DNA of 64,000 nt from Acanthosepion esculentum (GCA_964036315.1 OZ038479.1:54344746-54408745), one strand, 5' to 3'; counted from the first letter of the stretch, positions 10,462-21,400 are shown. A program made the numbers and translations. The notes: generated by a model not told the origin, from the sequence alone.

Positions 10462-10762
10462 GTGGAGGCATGGTGAAGTAATGGATACAGCTTGAATTGA
10501 GGAATTAGCCGAGTTCGAATTCCACTCAAATCCATTACATTCACTTATGTGCTAATACCCTTGGGGAAAGGTATGAATTTTCTTCTTCTCCTCTAGCTAT
10601 GGGTAAATAGCAGGACAGACTGAGTTCTATAGCCTTGGATGGCAACTGCTGTACAGCAAAAATGGCAACTTACTGCGGAAAAAATCTGCCTCGTCAGTCA
10701 TGTATCGAAAGATACATGATTGCCTAAGCGTGTATATCACACATGGCATGTAACTGACTGAT
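10462..10762 (+). mobile_element. tRNA-derived SINE family S1, copy a
   Basis: A-box-like GGTGAAGTAATGGATACAG and B-box-like GAGTTCGAATTCC give a tRNA-like head. The body holds the module AATACCCTTGGGGAAAGGT found in other SINEs here, then GACTGAGTTCTATAGCC, and a 3' region with ATCGAAAGATACATGAT and TAACTGACTG. Nearly colinear with 34830-35112. Confidence 0.8.
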
Positions 10763-11244
10763 ACACATTTATCGAATTTTTTGTTTTTATTAATTATGAC
10801 CTAACAAATCTTATCCATTGAGTAGCTTTTTTGTAATCTTTTAAACTTTTTTATTATAGTTTTTACTTATCAAATACAATTAAAAAAAACAAATATTGTG
10901 CTTGTGGCAATTCATAATTAAAATTCTGGTTTGAATATATTTTCTATTCAATGTATCTAATATAACAGATAACAAATTTATTTCATTTATTCTTGAAATA
11001 GTTTGTAAGCAAAAACCTGCTGAAATTCGGTATTTCTGTGCATATTTTCAGACTATCTTTAAAACTAAATGATCAAAAATTGCTAAAAGCTATGAATCTA
11101 TATTTTGGTATCAGTACTTACCACATTCAACACCAGCTTTTGAACTGAGTAAAATGTCGATTTTCTAAAAAAAAAAGAAAAGAGTCAACCTGCCCTACTG
11201 CTACACTATTATAATATCCAAGAAAAGTTTAGTCAATTTGAAAT
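10763..11244. other. AT-rich spacer, nothing recognised
   Basis: No coding or paired repeat was found. Confidence 0.45.
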
Positions 11245-11420
11245 AAAGTGTAAAGGATATCCACACAGCTTCTAAGACTGCTGGAACAGAAATATGGTCT
11301 TGACAGTTTGTAAAACATTGAACTAACAAGGATTTCTTAAACAGGTTGCATGAATAAAGACATTACTAATGAATTCAGCTTTCAATAAATAATTTCTGGG
11401 CCAGTTCAATTGTCACTGGA
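11245..11420 (+). repeat. Dispersed repeat R5, copy a
   Basis: Matches 12880-12990: AGTGTAAAGGAT, CCACACAG, GCTGGAACA, GTCTTGACA, ACATTGAACTAAC against ACACTGAACCAAC, and TTTCAATAAATAA. In the second copy it is followed directly by repeat R6, suggesting R4, R5 and R6 are parts of one longer element. Confidence 0.6.
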
Positions 11421-11459
11421 ATGCAGTTATTTGGTCATATGAAACAAAACTTTTAAGAC

Positions 11460-12573
11460 CAGTGATGGACCTAGGGTTGTTGGCACCCAAGGCAAGCTGA
11501 ACTTCAGTGTCCTTACAAGTATAATTTTTTTAAACTTTCACAAGGAGAAAAACTGAAAATATAGAACAACAAGCCTATCTATATCTATAATTCTCAAAAT
11601 GTGTGTGTGTATGTGTGTGATCAGATGTTGTTTACGCGTTTCCACAGTTTTCATCTGATTTTGATTAAATTTAAAAATAGTTTAAATTATTACAATAATA
11701 TTATCTATATAAATTTTTTTGTTTGATAGTTCTTCAGTGCCGGTTTTGAGTTCAAGTTATTGGTGACAATTGCTCTCCACTACTTCCTGTCCATTACAAC
11801 TCTCAGCAACATTTTACTATTTTCTATCTGTTCTTGGATATATATCTTTCATAAGAACTTTAATAAAAATAGTTTGAATTATTACAATAATATCATCTAT
11901 ATCTATAATTCTCAAAATGTGTGTGTGTGTATGTGTGCGAGCAGATGTTGTTTATGCGTTTCCACAGTTTTCATCTGAATGCTTCTGTGCACGAAGCTGA
12001 AAACGATGATCAAAAGACTTAATGGCTGAGAAAAATGCCTCTTCAACTGCTGCTGCACATGAGGCTGAAACAAGATTGAGAACACAAAAACGGCCCTTTT
12101 CAGGGCCACACACCCCATTCAAATTGTTACCCCCACCCCCATTTGGGGATGTGCCTCAGTTGCACACAATTGTTGTTACTAATATTGATTTTTGGGTGGG
12201 CTGACTTTAAACTTAAACTGCTCCAACTGAATGGCAAAAATTCCCAGTAATGAAAGACCCAGTCAAAGACGGGTTATACTGCTAGTTAAAATATACAACT
12301 TAATACAAGCTAAAGAAAGCATTCCTTATCCTACCTAAAACATTTTCTCTTGCCTTTGGATCAGCAAATCTTTTTGTGGCACTTTATATGCCTATCTCCT
12401 TTACAAGATCATTTTCTATTGACAAAATAGCCAAAGAATTTAATCCGTTTTGAGCCATGGATAACTGCATGTTTTTATAAGCTTTAGTTTCGGAAGATCC
12501 CAAACACATGACATGGCGGCATGATGGCACCCTGGGTGACTGCCTGAATTGCCAGTACCTTGAGCCAGCCCTG
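11460..12573 (+). mobile_element. hAT transposon, non-autonomous, with perfect 8-bp duplications
   Basis: The element runs from CAGTGATGGACCTAGGGTTG to GTACCTTGAGCCAGCCCTG. It is flanked by the perfect 8-bp target duplication TTTAAGAC at 11452-11459 and 12574-12581. CAG...CTG termini, GGCACCC near each end (GGCACCCAAGGCAAGC on the left; GGCACCCTGGG on the right) and 8-bp duplications are standard for hAT. There is no transposase. The interior from about 11576 to 12293 looks like a later Helitron-like insertion; without it the element would be about 0.4 kb. Confidence 0.85.
11576..12293 (+). mobile_element. Helitron-like insert (candidate) inside the hAT element
   Basis: A left-end-like block TCTATATCTATAATTCTC followed by AAAATGTGTGTGTGTATG occurs twice (about 11577 and 11894), each followed by CAGATGTTGTTTA-GCGTTTCCACAG. 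The right end reads GGTTATACTGCTAGT, that is CTAG then T, as Helitrons have, with a weak ACCC/GGGT hairpin 10-30 bp before it. The short frame at 12022-12204 (60 codons, AEKNASSTAAAHEAETR) has a charged, Ala/Glu-rich style but no Rep or helicase motif. The class is a suggestion only. Confidence 0.4.
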
Positions 12574-12639
12574 TTTAAGACATAACAATGTTACCTTTGG
12601 AGAAAAAAAAGTAACATAGAAAATAATAAAAAAAATTAA

Positions 12640-13280
12640 CATCACATGGGCAAAACCATTATTTAAAAAATACTTTTAAGTTATTTAAAAATCAAAGGAA
12701 ATTTGAGGAAATATCCTCATAAATTCTCCCAAATAATTTTCAATATATTTTTCCTTTAGATTTCCATTCTTTTTTAAAAAAATTTTCTTGTTGCTGAATG
12801 TTTTGAGAGTCTGGATTTTTCTCTTTTCAAGTGGCAAAATGCATCCACACACCACCATCAACATATATGTCCGTTCAAAATCAAGTGTAAAGGATCCCAC
12901 ACAGATTGTAAAAATGCTGGAACAAAAAGTCTTGACAATTTGCAAAAACACTGAACCAACTAGTGAAGAATTCAGCATTTCAATAAATAACTAGGAAGAC
13001 CTGTGAAAATTTCAGTTTTCCTATTTTAATTTTCTGATGAATCTTAATCGTTCAGTTAATAATTGAATAAGCTATAGTGAGTTCTATGATGATAAAATAT
13101 CCATAGAAATTTCCCTATTGCATCATTAAATATTTGAACTTAACTGTAACAAAATATTGCAATAACAATTATAAATATGAATGCTGGTCATTACTTTAAG
13201 AAGTGGGTACAAATGAAAAGATTTGAAATTGACAACTTTTTCCATTTCACTGAAAGAGCGATTAAACACTTCTATCTTGC
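12640..13280 (+). repeat. Composite dispersed repeat R4-R5-R6
   Basis: Three blocks that occur separately elsewhere lie here in series: R4 (12640-12860, also 8920-9125 and 13430-13557), R5 (12880-12990, also 11245-11420) and R6 (13010-13280, also 37895-38520). R6 contains one copy of the 25-bp word that is amplified into a minisatellite at 38024. No transposase or RT is visible. Confidence 0.6.
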
Positions 13281-13429
13281 CTTCTTTCTTTTATCCGTAT
13301 GTCTTATTTTTCTGTGCAGTCAAAACAGAATAGTCAATTATTTATGAGGTAATGGCAGGAGACATTAAACACTTCTCTCTTTCTAGCCAAATTCCCATCT
13401 TATGAATATTTCTCTTAATAATTATTTTA

Positions 13430-13557
13430 AAATAATTTTCAAATTCTACCAAATAACTTTCAATATATTTTTCCTTTAGATTTGCATTCATTATTCTGAA
13501 TTTTTTTGTTGCTAAATGTTTTGGGGGTTGGGATTTTTCTCTTTTTTAGTAGCAATG
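13430..13557 (+). repeat. Dispersed repeat R4, copy c (partial)
   Basis: Contains ACTTTCAATATATTTTTCCT and TTGTTGCTAAATGTTTTGGG, closest to the copy at 12735-12810. Confidence 0.6.
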
Positions 13558-14029
13558 GATTACCAACAAAATGAATGAGGAAGAAACGGTAGTGGACACA
13601 TCATCTTAGGAGGTTAATACAACAGATACCAGGAAACTCAGCAGCATTAAGGGGGAAATGATTCCCTAAAATATCAGTGCATTCTTTTGAAAAATCATTT
13701 ACCTCTAATCAACTTAGAAGGTGAATAATCTTCCAACACAATAGCAACCCAAAAACATGGTTTTAAAATTATCAAAATAGGATAGAGTCAAGATGATGAA
13801 ATGGTTTTCTTAAGTAACTGATGTTGTTTAGGATTGAGTTCCTGGCTCTTTCTGAAGTTTTCTCATTCTCTTTCGCATCTTAATAGAAATATTGTCTTGC
13901 TTGAGGTGAATTGATTAAAAAACAAAATCCAATCAAATATTTGGGACATGAATTGAGAACTGCTGCTCATAAATTGAAGTTATTGAGTCTGAAGATTTTG
14001 AAATGATTTCACAGAGAAGATTGTTGTTT
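13558..14029. other. Unassigned stretch
   Basis: No coding frame or repeat partner recognised. Confidence 0.4.
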
Positions 14030-14155
14030 TTTTATTCATTTTCTACAGTTTATCAAACTTTTGCAGGTTATTTAAAGCCAGACAATATTTCTTTTGAGAT
14101 AATTATGATTTAGTGATACAAGTCTTACTAATTAACCCATAACTGGGGGAATAGG
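14030..14155 (-). mobile_element. SINE S2 3' tail fragment
   Basis: TTTATCAAACTTTTGCAGGT, TATTTAAAGCCAGA and TTAACCCATAACTGGGGGAA match the 3' tail of the 5S-tRNA SINE. It contains an unoccupied counterpart of the TA (GTGATACAAG) into which the Tc1 transposon at 23105 inserted. Confidence 0.6.
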
Positions 14156-14185
14156 AAGTCATACCTAATAAAAATCAAGAAATTA

Positions 14186-14270
14186 TAATGCGGATATAAA
14201 GTGGGGGATCAATTTTATATTACGGTTAATATATAAACTGATCCCTCAATTTGTGGCCAATCTGGATTAT
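14186..14270. mobile_element. Small hairpin MITE (candidate)
   Basis: Left ATAATGCGGATATAAAG-GGGGGATCA and right TGATCCCTC-GGATTAT are approximate inverses around a TA-rich core, about 85 bp in total. CGGATATAA resembles the pogo-like MITE end at 5893. The ends are uncertain. Confidence 0.4.
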
Positions 14271-14354
14271 ACATTTATATCCCAGAGAATGTAAGTAAAT
14301 CTAAAAGACATGCCCGTGGAACTAACCAGTATTTCATTAATTGATCGATCGATC

Positions 14355-14515
14355 AATTAATTTGTTTTCTATGGCTTATCAACCCTTTGCAGGTTATTTA
14401 AAGCCAGAAAATAGTTTTAGGTTGAAAGAATTCAGTTTTAGATGTTTTTAGTGATACATGCCTTAACCCATAGCTGGGGAGAGAAAAGGATCCATGTCAA
14501 GGGTTACGAAAAAAC
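14355..14515 (-). mobile_element. SINE S2 3' tail fragment
   Basis: GGCTTATCAACCCTTTGCAG, TTATTTAAAGCCAGAAAAT and CCTTAACCCATAGCTGGGG are the tail of the 5S-tRNA SINE read in reverse. Immediately before it, TTGATCGATCGATCAA at 14340-14355 is a short perfect palindrome. Confidence 0.6.
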
Positions 14516-14726
14516 AATACCAAAAGGTCTTCAGCTATGTACTAGTAGGTAGGTTCAAATACTTTCCAAAATGTCATTATAGTAAAGCATTTATAATTAC
14601 TGAAATAAAATGATTCTATCTTATTAATCATCAATTCCGATATTAAACTAATAAACTAACACTTATTGAGCAGATATCATCAGACCAAATTTTGAATTAC
14701 TAAGCAGAAAATAATCCAATTGTGAG

Positions 14727-14930
14727 TATGGATGTGCAGGTGATGTAATGGAGAGTGTCTTCAAATGGGAAATTGGAGAGCTGAGTTCAAATTCCAGTGG
14801 AGTGCATTATATTTATTCATGTGCAAATACCCTTAAAAAAAGGTATGAATCCATATCTTCTCCCTTTCACTATGAATTAAACAGCAGGACAGACTGTTCC
14901 CTTTAGCCATGGTTGGCAACCAGTCTAAGA
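14727..14930 (+). mobile_element. tRNA-derived SINE family S1, copy c (partial)
   Basis: GGTGATGTAATGGAGAG (A-box-like), GAGTTCAAATTCCAG (B-box-like), AAATACCCTT-AAAGGTATGAATCC and ACAGCAGGACAGACTG. The 3' part of the family (ATCGAAAGATACATGAT) is missing, so the copy is truncated. Confidence 0.7.
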
Positions 14931-15969
14931 TAATTCTGAATTCAAAATGTGAGAAGGGCTGTTTTAGGACATTGTTGCACACTATGTGCACCAATTCTCT
15001 GTATTCAATTATCTAAAAAAAGTGTGATTGATTCTGCACAAACCTTAACCCCAATAATCAAATTATATATGCTGTGTAGTTTGGCCATTCAGGAGCTAAT
15101 TTGTTGGACCCTAATATGTCAAAGATGACAGGAGATTAACCATCACAGTTAAAGGACATGGAAACTGACTGGCCCAATTTTAGTCTAAGCTCAAGAGAGA
15201 AATACTCAAAATGTTAATGTCAGGTTAAAAGAAAACCAATCTAATTAGCTTAAAGTCCAATGGACTAGATTCACATATGCCTTCCAAAAATTACATTCGG
15301 TGTATGTAAAAATAACATTTAAAAGATAATCCCCAACTGAGATTTTTGTCTGTACTTTAAGCCTTATTATGATTTCACTTATTAAACAGACGCTGTTTTA
15401 CAAGTGTACATCGCACAATTAAAAATAATTTTCCTATTATCAAAAGCCATTTCTTAATGTAACTAGAATATTTTTATAATGAATATCTTAACTTATTCAT
15501 TTATAGCTTTGAATATTTTAAGTTTTTGGTTTAATAATCTATTCCAATCCTTTATTATAAAAAGAATGGCTTTTGAAAATAAGAAAGTGCTAAAAATAAA
15601 TTACTTAATGTTTTTTAGTTAATCAACTTTTTGATCACTGGAATCTGGAACAAAGAAGCTGTGGCTGAAACTTGAACTTGTAACCCACACCTTTTTTGTT
15701 CTGAATCCAATCAAATTTGCTTTATTGCCAAAGAATGGATGGATCAAAAATGTGAAATCAAAAGCAACAAAAATCAATAGAAACTAATTAAAAGAATTAC
15801 CATAACAAATTCACAAATGATAAAGTATTGAACATTTCTCTTCACATAGATTTCCTATTTTTAGTTTTGCATGAAAATAAACAACCATATTTGATTTCAA
15901 AGTTGATCCACATATTCACAAAAATGTTTATTTCTAAAATGATACATCATTTTCAGCAAAAAAAAAAAA
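14931..15969. other. AT-rich stretch, nothing recognised
   Basis: No coding frame above noise and no repeat partner identified. Confidence 0.45.
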
Positions 15970-16506
15970 CAGTATCAAAAGGACAGTTTTTCCATTGACA
16001 GTTATTTTAACTACCTGCACTCTTTGACAATGTTTATTGTTTTAGAAAGTGATGATTAGAATTGTAATAGATTCTTGAGAATTTGAAAATCATTATTAAA
16101 TTGTTTACAAGATAAAATTATATTTATAAAAACAATTTTTTATTCATAAATTTATAAACATTTACAAAATTATCAACATATATGACCCAACTATGAAGAA
16201 ATCCTTATTTACCATTTTATAAAGTTTGAGTCAGTTGGCAATTAGGTGATGTTTTGCCAATCATTCTAATAAATAGAATAAACAAATAAACTGTTCCAAT
16301 AGTGTAAATAAACAATCTAATGATTGGTATTTATTATTTTTGTTGTAAATTCTCAAAAACAAAGAAAATGTATAAATTCACTTTCATCATATGTTTAAGT
16401 TTTGTTACAATTCTAATCATTGCTTTTTAAATCAATAAACATTGCTGAGCAGCGAATGTAGTTAAAACAATAATGGTGTCAAGGGAAAAATATTCTTTTG
16501 ACACTG
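15970..16506. mobile_element. MITE with long inverted termini (about 540 bp)
   Basis: The left end CAGTATCAAAAGGACAG and the right end CTTTTGACACTG are inverse to each other, and pairing continues inward for about 120 bp (AATGTTTATTG and GATTAGAATTGTAA on one side, CAATAAACATT and TTACAATTCTAATC on the other). It is flanked by A and T runs so the target site is unclear. Related sequence recurs at 33930-34455, 47495-47580 and about 61640-61690. It lies just downstream of zinc-finger gene 1 on that gene's strand. Confidence 0.65.
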
Positions 16507-16770
16507 TTTTTTTCTGGGGGGTGGTGGAGCACAAAGGTCCAATTATTCCCAATTTTCTTTCAAAAACAGATATTTCTAAAGAATAATCTACACACACACA
16601 CACACACGTCTTCTCTTCAGCATATGTTTGAATGAGATCTTTTAAACATCAACTTTGAAAATACTGATCCAGAAAAATTATTTTTGAAAACCAGGATTGT
16701 CTGCATTTTGCAAGTGCTTTTTAAAATTTGAATCATGTAAAAAATACCAATACACACTATTAAATTTCTG

Positions 16771-18039
16771 TTAATTATGTGTTTTTATATGTGCTTTTAA
16801 GTATGAATTTGATGAAAATGCTGATCCACATAAATTACAAGAAAATGGTTTCATTCCAGTATGAGTTTGCATATGTCTTGTTAAGCTAGAACTCTCTGAA
16901 AATACAGAGTCACACACATGACATGAGTAGGGTTTCTCACCAGTATGTATTCGCATGTGTTTTGTTAAACTGGAATTCTCTGAAAATGTTCGCCCACACA
17001 TGTGACAACAATATGGCTTCTCTCCTGTATGTGTTCGGATGTGTTTTGTTAAACTGGACTTTTCTGAAAATGCTGATCCACACACTTGACAAATGTAGGG
17101 TTTCTCTCCAGTGTGTGTTTGCATGTGTACTTTTAAAAGTGAATTCTGTGAAAATGTTGATCCACATATTTCACAAATGTAGGGATTTTCACCAGTATGT
17201 GTTCGCATGTGTATTTTTAAACTGAAACTCTGTGAAAATACTGATCCACATAGTTTACATGAGTATGGTTTCTCACCAGTATGTGTTCGCATGTGTATTT
17301 TTAAACTGTAACTCTGTGAAAATGCTGATCCACACATTTGACAAGGATATGGTTTCTCTCCAGTGTGTGTTCGCATGTGAGTTGTTAAACTGCAACTCTC
17401 TGAAAATGCTGATCCACACATTTGACAAGTGTATGGTTTCTCTCCAGTGTGCGTTCGCATATGTGTTGTTAAACTGGAGCTCTGTGAAAATGCTGAACCA
17501 CACACTTGGCAACAGTATGGTTTCCCATCCGTATGTATTCGCATATGTCTTTGCAAATTTGTACTCTGTGAAAATACTGATCCACATACTTCACAAATGT
17601 AGGGATTTTCTCTTGAGTGTAATTGCATGTGTATTTTTAAGCTGGAACTCTGTGAAAATGAAGATCCACACACTTTACAAAGAAATGGTTTCTCTCCTGT
17701 GTGTGTTCGCATGTGTATTTTTAAGCTGTAACTCTGTGAAAATGCTGATCCACACATTTGACAGGAATATGGCTTCTCTCCAGTGTGTGTTCGCATGTGA
17801 GTTGTTAAAGTGGAACTCTGTGAAAATGCTGATCCACACACTTGACAACAATAGGGTTTCACTTCAGTGTGCAGTTGAATGCGTCTTCTTAAATTTTTAC
17901 TCTGTAAAAATCTACACCCATCACACGTGTACAATTTGTCTCCAGTAGATGTTTGCATGTGTGCTTTTCCTTCTGACTTCACAGAAAAAGATGAACCACA
18001 TATTTTACAAGCTGGTTTTGCTCCAGAATGTGTTTCCAT
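16771..18039 (-). CDS. C2H2 zinc-finger protein, 13 intact fingers
   Basis: A probable nuclear DNA-binding protein. The first in-frame ATG is at 18039 and gives 422 residues ending KTHN. The frame stays open to a GTG at 18084, but GTG is not a normal eukaryotic start and the first codons beyond it meet a stop, so I use the ATG. The N-terminus has two damaged fingers: one ends HMQTS in place of HxxxH, the next lacks its first His. Then come 13 regular fingers of type C-x2-C-x12-H-x3-H joined by TGEKPY linkers. Recognition helices are little diversified: QSYSLKI or QSFSLKI occurs three times and QSSSL or QSSTL three or more times. No KRAB, BTB, SCAN or ZAD domain is seen. All coding sequence is one uninterrupted block, as in cephalopod zinc-finger expansions. 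Whether the gene is expressed cannot be told from sequence; the damaged start leaves pseudogene status open. Confidence 0.8.
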   Translation of the reverse strand: METHSGAKPACKICGSSFSVKSEGKAHMQTSTGDKLYTCDGCRFLQSKNLRRRIQLHTEVKPYCCQVCGSAFSQSSTLTTHMRTHTGEKPYSCQMCGSAFSQSYSLKIHMRTHTGEKPFLCKVCGSSFSQSSSLKIHMQLHSRENPYICEVCGSVFSQSTNLQRHMRIHTDGKPYCCQVCGSAFSQSSSLTTHMRTHTGEKPYTCQMCGSAFSESCSLTTHMRTHTGEKPYPCQMCGSAFSQSYSLKIHMRTHTGEKPYSCKLCGSVFSQSFSLKIHMRTHTGENPYICEICGSTFSQNSLLKVHMQTHTGEKPYICQVCGSAFSEKSSLTKHIRTHTGEKPYCCHMCGRTFSENSSLTKHMRIHTGEKPYSCHVCDSVFSESSSLTRHMQTHTGMKPFSCNLCGSAFSSNSYLKAHIKTHN

Positions 18040-18230
18040 AATTATTGTGTCAACTGAACTTTGTGAAAATACTAACCCACCCACTTGATAAGTTTACAGT
18101 TTCTGTTCAATGTAAGTGGGAATATATTTTTGCAACTTTTAACTTCATTCAAATGCAGAATCATATAGTCTATGAAATGATGGTTTATATGTTTGCTTGT
18201 GTTTTTAAATGTAAACTCCTGTTCTTTATA
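18040..18230 (-). pseudogene. Decayed upstream fingers of zinc-finger gene 1
   Basis: Upstream on the minus strand the finger pattern continues in damaged form. [13 protein letters not shown] lies at about 18090-18060 with the C-x2-C turned into V-G-G-L, a TAA stop lies just before TYQV, and an older finger-like run with YDSAFE and stops lies at about 18120-18200. The array was therefore once longer at its N-terminus. Confidence 0.65.
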
Positions 18231-18651
18231 CAATATTTTTACATGTGGCCATCAGATGAATTGTTCTCTCCACTGTAATATCTGTGAATGAAGAGCATTA
18301 AAGAAAACAGTTGACTCATGCATTACAAATAACATTATCAGAAATCACTCTCTTTTAATTAACTCCAGCATATCTCATATGCAATGTTCAGTCATTAATA
18401 GATTTTTAAATACAACTGTTCTTCAAACTTAATAGAATATAATTTAAACACTTGCATAAGTTTTATTAGAAAAAACATTGCTTAAGATACCTGAGAATTA
18501 TTTTTTATATTCTAATATTTAACAAAGAAAATTAGTGCAATTTTGTGAAATCATTTATAATTAAAGCAAAAAAAAAAAAAAATGAAATATAGGAAAGATA
18601 ACTTTTGATTTTGACACCTCATATTTTAACAGATTTAATATTTTCTGAATT
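18231..18651. other. AT-rich spacer upstream of zinc-finger gene 1
   Basis: I looked for a promoter or 5' exon for the minus-strand gene and could not support one. Confidence 0.4.
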
Positions 18652-18659
18652 GTGTAGAA

Positions 18660-19717
18660 CAGGGTTTCCCAACCTGGGTGATATCATCCACTGGTGGGCA
18701 TTTTCAACTGTTGGATGGATGGATAAGCAACTGAACAGAAAAGGGTGGATGATTGAAAATTTTGGTGGACAATATATGATTTTGAGTATTAAGAAGGTAT
18801 TTCAACATAGTCTATCCCACAAAAATATTCAAAGGAGATATGCAAAGAAACTGTATAAAAAAAAAAACAGGTGGTTAAATGTTCCCATTTAGTCTCCTGT
18901 TTTTTTTAATTTTTATACAGGTTCTTTGCATTAAAGACCATAACCGGGTTACATTCCTAGATAAGATATAAATATCCCTGCAAATAATGAATATTTTGGT
19001 ATTTTCTATAGTTTTGAGAAGGGTCATTAACATTCAAATAGTTCTTCAGATGAAATAACATTGTTTTGGTTATAAATCAGATAAAGAAACAGTAAGAACA
19101 ATAAAAATATTCACTGAATTTTTATTAGTTCCTAGTAGTGTATATTCTTTTGAATTTTATAATTATAAACCAAATTTTTTTTTTTTTTTGTGCTAACCTT
19201 AACTCCATATATAGTTTTCATTGGTCAAGTTTTCTTTTGTTTTCTTCTTTAATATGGTAGTAACAGCAGTAGCCACATGAGTTTGCATTATTTGTTTTCT
19301 CCCTTTAGTACAATCATAAAATCACTTTATGAACCAGTAAAAAAAACTTTTACCAAACAATTTTGGTATACTTTTGAATATTTACAATACAGCTGGGTGG
19401 TGGGAAATATTTCCATGTGAAAGTGGGCTGTGGTAAAAAGATGAGAGAAAAGAAGTGAAAACTTACTGGCACCAGAAGCAAAAACCTAGAAATGTGGAAG
19501 TAACATTTATATGGGGAAGTGCCAATGCATTATGGGTGAGTGGTGGTTACCTAAAAGCTGGAAAGATGATGAGCAAGGAGCTTTTTTCTTTGCAAACGGG
19601 TGTCGGCGAGTGAACGGACAGGAAAGGAAGAAGAGGAATGAAAGAAAAGGAGGTTTTTTTATTGTCTCTGTATATCAGTGATGGGTGATGACACAAAAAA
19701 AAGGTTGGGAACCCCTG
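18660..19717. mobile_element. hAT transposon, non-autonomous (1058 bp)
   Basis: Left end CAGGGTTTCCCAACCTGGG; right end GGTTGGGAACCCCTG, the inverse. The perfect 8-bp duplication GTGTAGAA lies at 18652-18659 and 19718-19725. These are the standard hAT (Charlie-like) signature CAGGGGTTCCCAACC with 8-bp target duplication. The interior has no transposase frame; a 95-codon frame at 18605-18892 crosses the left end and is not a gene. Confidence 0.9.
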
Positions 19718-19725
19718 GTGTAGAA

Positions 19726-20301
19726 GATGTAAGAGAAAATGTACAATATGTTTAAATTAAACAGTAAATAGTTTTGCTTTTTATAGTCAAACCATCAGTA
19801 ATATACTGAAAAAGTGCAATTAATAAGAAAAATGTAAAAAACGTCTTTATTCATGTACGTCTAGTGCATAAATGATTGATTTTTTATGGCTTATCAACAC
19901 TTTGCAGGTTATTTAAAGTCAGAAAATATTTTTTAGCCTTATTAGCTTTCAGACCATGATCCTAGATTTGAATATCACCATAGTCAATTTGTCAAGAAGG
20001 TGAATTCTTGATAATATCATACTGGGGAGATGATCCCATTGAGCGACACTAATGGAAAGTGGCTGAAAACCATATTATAGGTTGACCCAAGATTTGTTAG
20101 TGAATTTAGGCTGATGAAACCGTTTGGAAAACATTGAAGATTGTGCTAAATTAATAAATTATAACTGTAATTAAGCATCAGATTTTGGTATTAAATAACC
20201 GCTAAGGAGTTGATATGTCATCAAACAAACCAAACCTAGCAATTCTAGAAAAATAGTTGTTAATTAATTAGAAAAGAAAAAATAATACTTTTTTCACAAA
20301 A
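19726..20301. other. Mostly unassigned; SINE S2 tail at 19885-19935
   Basis: TATGGCTTATCAACACTTTG and GCAGGTTATTTAAAGTCAGA mark a SINE tail fragment (minus orientation). The rest has no recognised content. Confidence 0.5.
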
Positions 20302-20491
20302 TGCTCAAGGCATGGGTTCTCCCTGAGGGAACATCTGTTCATCATGAATGGGACTTGAAACAATAGTTATGATAGTATTACACTTTTGTAAAATAAATTA
20401 TTACATGAGCAATTTCTGATGTTGGCTCCAGTTGAACCTGTCAGAGGTCAGTTCAGTGGAGTATTGTAAAAGACAGTTTATTCATTGTAAA
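20302..20491 (+). repeat. Near-identical direct repeat, left copy (190 bp)
   Basis: From TGCTCAAGGCATGGGTTCTC to about TTCATTGTAAA, matched by 21401-21590 with only two differences that I noticed, both near the 3' end. The pair brackets about 0.9 kb that includes a LINE fragment. Confidence 0.85.
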
Positions 20492-20904
20492 AAAAACATT
20501 GTTTGAGGTGAGATCTTTACCTTTAACATTACAAATATAATTATGGAGTAATTAGCCATGTTTAAATGTAAACATATCACACACTAAGAATTGCAATCAC
20601 ACACAAAAAGGATACAGGGATTGTAGCATTCTGACTTCAAGACAGGGAAGAACAAAAATACGGCAGATGAAACTGAGAAAGGGTTAATTTGTATTGGTTA
20701 GAAAGACATCCCAGCATGCATCTGTAGGATTTAGCAGTCATTCGAAAGGGATTGGAACCAACAATTGTTGTTTTTGTTTTTTACAGTGGGGCTACTTGAA
20801 GTAGAGCGTTATAGGGTAAGAGGTACCGTTTATACAGATATGTGTAGAACATAATGGTTAAAACTAGACTTTAACAGGTTAAGATTGTAGTGATCGAAGA
20901 AGCA

Positions 20905-21360
20905 ACCCCTTGGGAGTTGGTTTCACAAGGCAGCAGTTCATGGGAAGAAGCTGTTTCAGTGGAACTTACATCTCACCAGGGGTATATGAAGGGAACGAGG
21001 GTGGTTTTCTACAATGTGTGTTGCATAGTGGGTCTTGGCTGTCAAAGTTAGGACTGGTGAAACTGTGGAGTGTAGTTCATCTGAACACTCACTGCGTAAA
21101 CAGTGATAGAGCAGTGAGAGGCTTGCAGTGTATCGTCTGTGAGAAAGGGGTTGCAGAGTGGAAAATAATTTGTTGCCTACAAGGATGTGGACACACTTTT
21201 GGACTATCAAGAAGGAAAAGTGAAGCCTGTGGTGATCCTGCCCATATATGGCAGCAGTACTCCATTTTCAGCCTGATTTTGCTCTTATAGAAGATAGTAG
21301 GAGTGAGGTACTTGCTTGACCAGTACAGGGAACCGATCATTTCCATCATGGATCATATGT
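20905..21360 (-). mobile_element. LINE RT C-terminal fragment
   Basis: Minus-strand frames 21349-21089 and 21210-20956 read like the thumb/C-terminal part of a LINE reverse transcriptase: KIRLKMEYCCHIWAGSPQAS, then LQPLSHRRYTASLSLLYH and ECSDELHS. The domain is split between two frames by a shift, so the copy is dead. It lies between the two 190-bp direct repeats. Confidence 0.7.
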
Positions 21361-21400
21361 ATGAGTTCCACTTGAAATCTTGAGTTTAAGTCCCAATAAG

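Noticed and set aside
16923..17948. Long plus-strand and shifted frames opposite zinc-finger gene 1 (also 49652-50029 opposite gene 2)
   Set aside because: They are antisense or out-of-frame readings of the repeated finger DNA; only the C2H2 frame makes domain sense.
18040..18084. GTG at 18084 as the start of zinc-finger gene 1
   Set aside because: Non-ATG starts are not expected here, and the preceding codons show a damaged finger with a stop, so this part is relic sequence.
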